From Lineus longissimus (Eukaryota > Nemertea > Pilidiophora > Heteronemertea > Lineidae): DNA of 64,000 nt. Positions within the stretch are counted from its first letter, which is position 1, and every line of letters begins with the position of its first letter. The stretch lies in contig NC_088308.1 in NCBI RefSeq assembly GCF_910592395.1, positions 9,003,001 through 9,067,000 of the forward strand, written 5' to 3'. The translations under genes and the position numbers were made by a program. This document shows positions 44,301 to 56,300 of the stretch, piece by piece. The notes under the pieces were generated by a model, which worked only from the letters and a program-made list of their open reading frames with translations, searched no databases and was not told where the DNA came from.

Positions 44301-47300
44301 GTATCCTTGTCCGTTGCAGTAACTTGAGGAACACTAGAATCAAAAGGTAGTGTTCCAAGGATATTCTAATTGTCATCTGTTGATGACCTTTACCTTTGTA
44401 TCCTTGTCCGTTGCAGTAACTTGAGGAACACTAGAATCAAAAGGTAGTGTTCCAAGGATATTCTAATTGTCATCTGTTGATGACCTTTACCTTTGTATCC
44501 TTGTCCGTTGCAGTAACTTGAGGAACACTAGAATCAAAAGGTAGTGTTCCAAGGATATTCTAATTGTCATCTGTTGATGACCTTTACCTTTGTATCCTTG
44601 TCCGTTGCAGTAACTTGAGGAACACTAGAATCAAAAGGTAGTGTTCCAAGGATATTCTAATTGTCATCTGTTGATGACCTTTACCTTTGTATCCTTGTCC
44701 GTTGCAGTAACTTGAGGAACACTAGAATCAAAAGGTAGTGTTCCAAGGATATTCTAATTGTCATCTGTTGATGACCTTTACCTTTGTATCCTTGTCTGTT
44801 GTGGTAACTTGAGGAACACTAGAATCAAAAGGTAGTGTTCCAAGGATATTCTAATTGTCATCTGTTGTTGACCTTTTACCTTAGTATCCTGATCTTTAGC
44901 GGTAACTTGAAGAACACTAGAACCAAAGGGTAGCGTTTCCAGGATATTCTTATTGTATGTATCTGTGGTCCAGATAGGTATGTGAAGGTTTCGATTGATC
45001 GTTATGGTAACGACACCGGTCACTGATTGGGCGGGGGCCCCACTATCTTGAGCAACGACACGCATCTGAAAAAAGAAAGAATATAATTTGCGAGAACTTA
45101 TTTACAAATCAAGATTAAGTGATATAGAGCTTTTTTTACCAGAAGGTCTGATTTTCTACAAGGGCCCTCAAAATTTCGCCATCTACATTTATTCTACGAC
45201 ACTAATCTGCTATAACAGAGCTCCCAGAAAGTATAGGTTATCGGAGATTTCCCGCCTGGTGGATGACATCAGAGCAGACCATAGAACAATGGCGGCTGGT
45301 CGTTTCATGCTCCGCACAGGAGTTGTAATTATGCCCAGCAGCGAAAGGGTTAATACGAATATCCGGTGAAGAATATACTTACAAAGTACTTATTGTCCGG
45401 AGCATCAACCAGATTTTTCGTATTCGGAATATTCTTAACTGTCAATCGGCCATTCCCACTATCAACATTGAAGTATTTGGTACCGTCACCATCTCCTATG
45501 CTTCTGTATGTTACAGTTGTTGGCTGGAAACCGAGAGGGAAATTTAAGAGAGGGATATAGGAAGGAACCTGTCCCGACATCCCGCTATTAAAAGGCCCTA
45601 TCCTACATTCCAACAGGCAATTTTGACAAATCCTGATACAATTTTGTGCCCCTCGTGAACTTTTTGATTCCACTAACAAAATGGATGTCTATCCCAGAAT
45701 TCCCGGCAGTTTTTTCTGTATCTGAGTAAAGCAAAAAAGACTATCCCCCTTTGATAATATGTGAAGGTAGCATACAAAGAGATTATTAGATTTTACATGA
45801 TTTATAATTTGGTGACTTCAAGTTTTCACTTTACGCCAATGACGTAAACTTTGGATTTCACGCACTGATAATATTTAGGCTTTATAGTGCATACACAGCA
45901 TTTTTGTGCATACTCTAGACACACCGATCTAAGACCAGTTCATTATCTCTGGGCATGACCACCCCAAGCAAAATGCACATTGAACAGGCCAAGGCCCATT
46001 CATACCTGATTGGCCCAGGGCCTATGTGCTTGTCATTCTGAACCATCAGAAATGTTAGACAACTTGGTGTCACCACCTATTGGCTATCTTGATTGAACAA
46101 TGATGAATGGCATCGAACGACAAAAAGGATTTATATCTATGGGGGCTTGGCTTGCATATTCTGAAACGGTCTTATATCAGTGAGTCTAGAGTATGTATGC
46201 AGACTAAACATTCAGCTACTTCCGTATGGTCGTTGTCAGATTTGATACACAAATTATAACAAGCTATAAAAAGTTTCTCTCCACAATGAAAAAGCCAGAT
46301 TTCCATATGAATTCAGAATATTGTAATTAAATCTGGTAATGTACGCCAAGAGTTTTAATATTGTACGTACCGGGCTGTCCCCATCTCTTGCACTGACAGT
46401 CGTAATGAGGAAATTGGCCGGTCTCGTCTCGTCAACATTCACATTGAAGTTGGTGTTCACCCAACTGGGTGGTTGGGTATTCTGCTTGTTAGAAACAGTG
46501 ATGGTAGCATCCGTGGCAGCAGTGGTACATTTTGGAGTGGGTGCGCGATCACAGGCACGAACTTTCACCTGAAGAGAAATGAATACATTGTCTTAAATGT
46601 TGCAGTGGTACAACGCATCAGAATGACGGGCCTAGCCGCAAAGGTGGAAAGCTTCTATACAGTCCAAATCACAAATAACATCAATCCTGCTTCGCGTCAT
46701 TATCGCGCAACGTACGCGCAAGTTGCGTGCCGAGTTGTGAGTCAATGACGCACCAGTGATGTGCTTATCTCTCTATGTTTTGTGTATTTTACGCGCAACC
46801 TACCGCCGAGTTATGCACGACCTACACACTGGGTAGCGCGTCAATGATGGACCACTGACACGCCAATGATGCAAATTTAGGGATGACAAGTGTGATTAGG
46901 ACTGTAGCTGTATATTGATATCAGTTCAGCTTGTTGGCTAATTCACTTCTGAGGAACATGAATTCAGCGGTACAAGTACATTCGTAGACAAGGAGCTACC
47001 TTGTTCGGCTAGAAAATACCATGTAACCCAGGCTTCAATTTCCTTCACAGTAGTAGCATTAGGACTTAGGACAGTACTGTTATCAACACCGATTGAGCTA
47101 CTATGCCCTGGAACAGTACCAAATGGTTGATTAACACCTTCAGGGTTAGAGTCTTTTGCCCAAATTTCCATTGGAGGCTGGCGCAAATAAATTCCCGAAG
47201 TCAGAGTAGATTGGTCATGATATTTAACAGTTTTTTCTTTCAGTTCCTGCTCAATTGCCTCACCCTAAAGATGGCGATGGTGTAGTCCATGAGACTCCAA

Positions 47301-50300
47301 TAACCAGCTCAAATAGGGGGATTGGGGCCAGGTAGGTCCACGTGGTTCGGCCGCCAACATGTTTTTTTTTTACACGTAGATCTGGCCATGAGGGTGTTAA
47401 TGCGAGAATGGGCTCAGCGTCATGAAAATGACAAAGCATCCAAACTTGACCTCACCGTATATCCAGCAGCTGTTGGTTGCTTTAGCAATGTAACTGTCCC
47501 ATCGCGCATGACGCTGAAGAAGGACTGCGCGTTGGCATCACCTACGATGCTGAAATCAGTTTGATTGTAAGGCTCCTGAAAGAATAAAATAATACAGATC
47601 AATTTCGTTTGCGTGAAACCTCAATACATCAATGTTTTGCTCGGCATTCGGTCTAATGGCTTAACTGAAGGAGATGACGCCAAGCTAAGTTAACGCCAAC
47701 GTTTGTAACAAAACTAGTTTTGAACAAACAGAGCGGTTTTGTCCAATATTAACATGAACATGCAATGCATGCGTGTTTTCTGTACTCACCAGTTTGTCAG
47801 CATCCGTAGCAGTTACTTTGGTAACAGTCGTCCCAGGTGGCGACGTCACATCAATGTTGCCGTTGTAATTGGTCGGACTGAAAACTGGAGGGTGCTGGTT
47901 GTGATTGACGTTGACTGTGATAGTACCAACTGTGCACTTTGGCGGAGTTCCAGAGTCACAACATTGCACACGGACCTAAAAGTTAAGAAAATAGAGCAAG
48001 AGAGAGTAATAGAGACGTTAATATCGAGAATAAATAAAGATCAGTCTTTAAATTCTTGCCAAGTTATCGTCATGTTGGATGTAACACCCCCACTAGACGC
48101 TAAAAGATCCCGACTAGGCCTGGTTCTATAGTAGGGCCATAAAGAAACGCCAAGAAGATATAGAACTGCCAGAAAAATATATCTTATGTTTTAACAAGGA
48201 AGATCAATTACTGGCAATGATCATATTTGATGACAATAAGAAATCAAGAAAAAATTATTTTACCGTATATTGAGTTTGTGGTTTGTTTATCAGACTTCCG
48301 GTGAGAGTCACGCGCCGATTTGCATCAATCGAGAAGAGTGTTGGGGCCGAACCATCCCCAGTTAACCTACATGTGACTGTATTGAAAGGCTGAAATTATG
48401 CAAAATGGAATTAGTCAAGACCTATTCTTGTCTCAGGCACTTACAATGACCTTTTCTTACAAATGATTTTTCGCGTGCGATAAAACTGCATGCTGCTGCA
48501 ATGAAAATCAGTTGTCTGCTCTGCACTTTATCAAATCCAACCTGCCAAGAGTCATGTACTCACACTTGGATCACTGTCGGTTACCACTACATTGTGAATC
48601 GGGGTTCCTGCCGGAGCATCGCCGTTGACATTATTTGTAGCGGGCAAATTGTTGCCAAAGCTAGGAGCGTTCTTATTGCGGATGACCTTGACGGTGACTG
48701 TAGCATCCGGAGTGGCAGTAAGAGGTGTCTTTCCACCATCCTTTGCTCGAAGTTTAAGCTGAAAGAACAGATTCGTGCCGAGTCAGCAAAAAGCATATTT
48801 TGACCCCATACTCATAAGGGGGCGAAATTAAGCACATCACGATCCCACCTCGTGACTGTTTTTTGGAGCGGCTTTCCTGGACCACTGATTACCACGCACA
48901 TCCCAGCTCTCAGGTCAAGGATGCACTCACTCGCGCCAATCGAACTTCTTTTCTCCGGCATGTGACAGGGGAGAGCAAATGCATGAGTGTGGCTTTCAGA
49001 CCGTTGACCAAGACTCCAAGGGCTCAATCTGACTTATTTATTGCTTCTTGGAAGCAAAACAAGCTGATATTATCTCTCCAACCCTCATTCCCCTTTATCT
49101 TGCTTTTTTTGCTCGTTGATTGCATTCTCCTGAATTTTACCGTTTTACCAAAAAGCCGGTTGTGGTTCGGCCAGAAAAAAAAATTGTGACAATAAGATGC
49201 AAGAACATTTACAGGGTTCCGCAACTATTCAAACAATAATGCTAGCTGAAGTATTTTTTTACATCACACTGCAATGACACGCTCACAGGCCTTTATGCTC
49301 ACAGGCCTTTCAACAACATGTAGCTGGTCATGGCCTCGATTTTTAACACTTTAATATAGGCGTCCAGGATATACCTAATAAGGGGGATATACTTGACATG
49401 CCCGAGGACCATATACATTTTCATGCTTTGTGATGTGAAATACGGGCATTTTAGGAGCCAAAATACATGTAAGTATTTTAGGTGCAAAAAATGTCTCAGG
49501 AGGGGTCATTATTCCTATTTAATACCCCAATTCAAAAGTTTTTGGAAATATTTTTGTGGCCCTTCAAATGAAGTCCTGGGAGAATCACTGGTGTCATATA
49601 TTAACAGAGAGTATTTTTGTGCCCGTCATGTAAGACTTACCTGGTATGTTGCTGGTGCATTGGTATCCAGATATAACCCAGTCTTTGGTGTGATTTCTCC
49701 GGTGGTGGGATCAACTTTGAAGAAGCTAAGAGATAAGGCATCTCCCACCAATTCATAGGACACCTTGTCGTTTGGACTCTGGACAGAGAAGTATAGACAG
49801 TACATTAAAACGTAGAAATAGGGAGGTCACTGTCTATGAAAACATATTCAAGTCACTTAAGCTTTCAATCATCATTCCCCGGGTCTCCGGTTTCCTCCTA
49901 CTTACATTACATGTACATGTTACATCAGCACCTGTCACCTCTGAGGTCCTAAGTTCGAGTCCTAGTTTCCCCCGGGTCCCCGGTTTCCTCCTACTTACAT
50001 TACATGTACATGTTACATCAGCGCCTGTCACCTCTGAGGTCCCGAGTTCGAGTCCTAGTTTCCCCCGGGTCTCCGGTTTCCTCCTACTTACATTACATGT
50101 ACATGTTACATCAGCGCCTGTCACCTCTGAGGTCCTGAGTTCGAGTCCTAGTTCCCCCGGGTCTCCGGTTTCCTCCTACTTACATTACATGTACATGTTA
50201 CATCAGCGCTTGTCACCTCTGAGGTCCTGAGTTCGAGTCCTAGTTTCCCCCGGGTCTCCGGTTTCCTCCTACTTACATTACATGTACATGTTACATCAGC

Positions 50301-53300
50301 GCCTGTCACCTCTGAGGTCCCGAGTTCAAGTCCTAGTTTCCCCCGGGTCTCCGGTTTCCTCCTACTTACATTACATGTACATGTTACATCAGCGCTTGTC
50401 ACCTCTGAGGTCCCGAGTCTGGGTCTGTCCCGGCAAATGCATGTGATAGAGAGGGTGACTCTCTCGGCAGGTTTCCCCCGGGTCTCCAGTTTCCTCCTAC
50501 TTACATTACAATTGCCCAATATTGTTTAAAGGACTAATAATGTCCTTGTTGACGCTCAGCAGTCATATTTGAAATACCGACAAAGACACATATTGCAATA
50601 ACTATTTTTCAGTTAGTACTTACAAATTTGTCATTGTCATTGGCTGAGACTGTGGCAACAACTCTGTTGAAACCCGCAGTTTCGGGAATATCAGGAGTTG
50701 TCATTGCGTAGTTTGGGGGGCCAGGGATGACCCAAGCTGGTCTTTTCAAATTCTGATTAAGCGTAAACGTGATGTCTCCAACGAAAGTTTTGCTGGGGAT
50801 CCCATTGTCGTAAGCCTCCACTTGCAGCTGGAGAGGGAGAAGAAATAAAAACATTGATAAGAGGTCATTGCAAAGACAGACACAGTATATGAAACCACAT
50901 TAGAACCTCTGTACTAAGGACACCCTCGGGACTGACAAGTACTGTCCTTTATAGAGAGGTTTCTTGATACTAGAGGTCAAATTGAATGTAAACAACCAAT
51001 TTGGGACCAAACCTAGTGTCCTTAATACAGAGATTTTGCTTAATAGAGAGGTGTCCGCTAAGGGAGGTTCCACTGTACAACACCAGTTATGTATATCTTA
51101 AACTTAAAATGATTGATGGAAATATTAAAACTGTACAGAGACGGACATTGCGCATGCTCTTCTGAAAGACTTACACACGACTACATGTAAAATGATGTAC
51201 ATCTTGGCAGCAGTTTCCCCGATGGCACACATTTCCTTTGGGGTCTCTGGTTTCCTCCAACTTTACATTGAAAATAGCATTTTTTACAGAGCTGATAATG
51301 CGTTAGTTGCAGCTCAGCTCCCAACCCAATATTGATTGAAGCATCGATTCGTGTCTTGTACTCTCCCTACTCACTAATGGCACAACAATGCTGCAGAATG
51401 TCCAAGCTTTAGGGCCGGGTTATTTCTTTGCCTTGTGCTGAATCGCAGTGAACGAGATAGTTAAATATTAAGATGGCATTGTCTTAGGGGTCCCACAACA
51501 TGTATTGTATCCCACCGATGACTTACTGTAAACCAGGAAATTCATGGCCATTATCATTCGTGGTTTTGTGAAATTGCATCTTTGGCATAGTTTTAATTAA
51601 CCCATTGAATTCGGTGACCGACCAGTCGGTCATTTTTAAATAACGCTTTTTTCCAACATCCGACAGGCCGGTCTCCGTGATATTTTTATTCCCTTGAGCT
51701 GGGATGCTAGTTTATTGCTTGTTTTAGCGTGTTTGATGTACAGTAGGGTTAGTTGGAGCATGGGTAGATGGCGCCTTGGTACCGGACTTTGGCAGTTGTA
51801 TGCGGGCGCTATACATCATGAAAGTCAGACCCAATTTTGCAACCACGTGACCACCCTGGGATCCCGGGATTTTCAAGTTTTGGGATTCAAGAGGTTAAGC
51901 ATTTTGAGAACACTGTAACAGTACTTGAGTAAATTTTTTTTAATGGTGTTTTATTTTTGCAGACTTTGTTGATCGCGAAAAAGATGAAATTAAAACGCAC
52001 GCGAAAATTTCCTGGTTTACAGCATTTTAAAACACGTTGATTAGCATGAACCACCCAGTTTACAGTGTAAAATGCACACTGCGCCTCATTTTGGTGGCAG
52101 CAGTTATGGTAAGGCAACCATGACTGCCTGGGTTGGTGGAAAATGTGGAAGCTTTGAAAACCAGTCAAAAACGCATTTCATTGTTTAGTTTGCGGTGTTT
52201 TAGAAAAGAAATTGACACCTCAATGTTGGTGTAGGTTATGTCACCAAACACCGCCAAGGTGGCACTGTCAATTTGCCCAAAACCTCTGCTGCCTGCCGCC
52301 TTCGTTTTGGCACAAAATTCAGCACCACTCTCGGGGTGAGACAATCAGTACCTCCAGTTCAGTATCAATTCCTAAAGCCTCAGATGAACACACATCGAAA
52401 TAAGGTCTATGCTTGACATGGCACAAGGCAAGAGGCGATAACTTGTCAATCCTTTCTTGACTGTCACCAGTGATGGTCACAGCTTAATACCACACAATAC
52501 TTTGAGAGGACTTGTCGAAAATGTGAAGAGGGGGCATACAAGACACGGTTTGACAGTTGCATAACTCACCCTGACTTGGTCCTGATTCAAATCATCAAGA
52601 TTCTTCTTGGTAGTGATGTTGCCATCAGCATTTAACGAAAAGTATTCCTGTGCTTTCAATGTACCCAACAATCGAAAGCGAACCAAATTGAATTCCGGCT
52701 GTAAATTACAAAAAAGGCAGAACAAAAAAGTAGAACATTGTCACAGTAGGCGGGTAGGCGTACTGGTCAAGTTTACATGAGAGATTTTAAGTGCCTTGGA
52801 ATCACCAACAGTTTTCTGCGGCGACCATTGGCAAGGATCGAGATACCATACAATATTACCAAAAAACCTACCGACACGTTTTTAAAAAGAATGCAAATTT
52901 ATACAAAAAGAAAAACGGTAAAAACAGATTAAAAACTCACCAGTGTATCGTCGTCCCTACGCGGAACTGTATAGACCAATTGGCCTTGTAGGGTCCCTCC
53001 AGACAATGGTCGCGTAACTGAGGCAAAGGTTGGAGTAAATGTATTTCGTTGCACTGTGACTGTCAAGATGGCATCTCCAGCACCAGACGTGCTGAGACCG
53101 CCTCCATCTGTTGCGCGAATTTTCACCTAAAAGAAACGAATTCTCGATCAAAACCATGAAAATCAGAACAATAAATTTACATCAAATTGATTTGACAGGT
53201 ACTGTGCCTGGCAAATTCAAACTGTAAAACCGTTGCACGAATTTTAACCTAAATGAAAAGAATTGTCGGTCAAAACCATGAAAATCAGAATAATAAATTC

Positions 53301-56300
53301 TCATGAACTGGATTTGACGGGCAACAATCTCGCTGTGCCAGACCAAAATAAACATCATGTTAAGGTCTGAGACTATCAATGGTATGCTTATGGAACTGCA
53401 CGTAGGAGGTGTTTTTGTCTAAGTCTAAGTGAAGGTCTGTCCTCAAAGGCGACTTCGCACAACCATTGTTTCTGCATACTTTTCACATTTTCTCGGCCGG
53501 TGAAAATGTACCTTCTCATTTCCTGTTTATAAGTCCATCGCAGATCAGTTAGCTAGACTCGACCTGATGAACATGTGGACAATATGGCCCGCCATATCAG
53601 TATTAATGATAAAACAGTATAGGCCTAAAATAACCGCAATTGTGGACACTAAAGGTATTCAAGAGGTTAAGGTATGATACTAAGTACCTACCCTGTATGT
53701 TCCCAGGCGACTTATATCGGTGAAGAGCCTGTTCTTCACAGAGACTTCACCATTATTGTTGATGGAGAAGTAGGTTGTGGCTGTGCCCTCGCCTACAATT
53801 GTGTAGGAGGCGACATTGTACGGGGCCTATAAAGGAAATACAGCAAGATTATAGCTCTTTTCAAGTAAACAGGACCTTTACTGTGACTGTAATGGTTTTT
53901 GCAGTTAGAGTGACATCCTTACAAACAATTCACTACTGGAGTTGTCACTGAAATTCACATGAGCTCTTTTCAAGTAAATAAAACCTTTTAGCAGTGTTCT
54001 TTAAAGTAAAAGTGATGTCATTTTAATACATGATATACATTTTTGCAGTTAGAGTGACATCCTTACAAACAATTCACTACTGGTGTTGTCACTGAAATTC
54101 ACATGAGCTCTTTTCAAGTAAAAAAAACCTTTTAGCAGTGTTCTTTAAACTACGAGATGGTTAATGCATGTTAGCAATGAAATTCACTTGAGCTCTTTTC
54201 AAGTAAGTAAAAGGTTTTTGCTGTGTATCTTGGAGTAAAAGTATTGTCCTTTTACATGTGATCATGCTGGTGTTAGCACTGAAATCTACTTGAGCTCTTT
54301 TCAAGTTTTGCTCTGTTTTTTGCAGTAAAAATGACATTGTTTGACATTACTCGACCCTACGAAAGGTGTAGCATTGAAATCTACTTCCGCTCTTTTTAAG
54401 TAAAAAGAACTTTAATAGAAATTGTGCAGGTGTTGGCATTGAAAAGATTTGTTTCTTAGACCTGGGGTACATCAACTACATACACTTTTACTACAATCAT
54501 CTCATTTTTTCGGAATGGCTTAAAGTGACTTTTGCATCAAAACTCTTCAAAGAACCTACCTTATCTGGGTCAGTAGCAGACACCGTTACAAAAGGCACGG
54601 CGGTGGATTGAATCTCCAGAATTGCTATCGCCTTGTTCAAGTTCGCACTGTTAAAGCTAGGACGGGTGGGATTCCTGTTAACTGGTACATCCACTACGAC
54701 GACAGAGCTCTTCGGTGGGATACCATCGTCCTTGGCGACCACCCGAAGCTGAAAAAGTCCAATAAAGAGAAATTTATGAATTGGATTCTAATGCGATATT
54801 TTGAATACTTATGCTACGCGACTCAGAAATCTATAGTGTTGTACGTGACCTGCAACATTTATAACAGGCATAAAAATGGGCAATAAGATGGAGGCCAATC
54901 TGTGGATAAAAACAGGCCGTATTCATTGCAGGTCTTGTTATGCTGAAGGCACCAGCAACGACTCTGAAAACGCAAGATTTTTGTCTCGTGTGATAATTAT
55001 TGTAGGTCACTGCAACATTTGCAACATGAGCAACAAAAAGATCTCTTCTGCATGAAAGAACTGATAAACGCTAAGTTTTATGTTTATTGGGTGTTGCGGC
55101 GATAACCAATTCTAGTACCAGGCACGTATGATTTTTGTCTCGTGCGCTGCAACAGATGATATATGTCTCATCCGTTGCTGCAACATAATATCTTGTACGC
55201 GGGATGCCATTTAGCAATATTAGCGATAGTCTCGTAGCAATGCAAGCCTTACCTGGTAAAGAGTTGTAGTCTCTGCGTCAATGCTGTTCTTCAGAGAGAT
55301 CCGACCAGTTGTGGGTCCGATTTCAAAGAAATTCTGTGCGTTGTTGTAACCATCGATGGAGAAAGTCCTTGTGTTGTAACACTGGAAACACAAAAAAAGA
55401 AATAAGCATCTGGGATATTCAAGGTGTATATTTAACATGCAAATACAGCTGGCTATCAAATTATTCTTGATGTAACAAAGTTATACATGTACCCACCTGG
55501 CCTGAGTCACTTGCCACCATTGTTCCGAGGGGCTTGAGACTATTTGCGACGCTATTTGGTGTATTGATGGTCGGAAGTGTTTTGGGAGGATTGCTGAAAA
55601 CCGGGGGATTTGTGTTGTAGCACACATTCACATTCAGTTTGGCATTCGGGCTGCTGGAAAGGGAGTTCTTTGCACCGTCATATGCACGAATTTCCAGCTG
55701 AAAAATAAACAAATATACGTGGTTATTAATCATTTTTTAATCATTAAAAATAATCCAGTACCAAAAAAGAATCTCAGAAATCCTAATGTTTAAGTTTTTG
55801 GTAATTAATACAGTAGAACCTCTCTATAAGGACTGAAAAGTGATGTCGCCCCTTATAGCGAGGTCCCTTGGATACATGTCAATTTCACTGGAAAATAAAC
55901 AATTTGGGACCAAACGCTGTGTCCTTGATAGAGAGGGCATCCTGATTACATAGGTAAACTTTTTACGGAAAATACCAATTTTGGACTAAAATCAGTGTCC
56001 AAAACAAAGAGGGAGTCCTCCTGATTAAGGTGTCCATTAAGAGAGGTTCCACCCTTTTTCTATCTTTGCTGCATATTGAAGAAACTTGACCACTCCACTA
56101 TGGCGACCCGTTTTTGTGGTTGCCATAGTGATATGCACTCCTGTCACTGGCATCTGGCATTTGGCATCTGGCAACACAATGGCCTCCTGGGGGACATAAT
56201 GACCAAAATTATGCTGCCATAGAAAGCTAGATTTGACAGGTCAATGTGCAGCCTTCAAACTTACCACTACATTAGTTCAATTGGTTCATAGCGTAGTTGT

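Noticed and set aside
44228-44879. CRISPR-like array
   Set aside because: The 97-bp repeats are directly contiguous with no unique spacers, and the context is a eukaryotic intron; the same holds for the other arrays.
44228-44879. Six extra full B exons downstream of exon 24
   Set aside because: Each copy has only the last ~75 nt of the exon; the AxDxG and linker parts and the original acceptor are missing.
46938-47186. Minus-strand 82-codon frame containing WAKDSNPEGV
   Set aside because: Although AKDSN resembles a B-exon motif, no linker, DxD or phase-0 splice pair is present and the A/B alternation here is already complete.
49772-50519. Open frames with 31-residue repeats, some Cys-containing
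   Set aside because: Artifact of the 93-bp array; no independent coding evidence.
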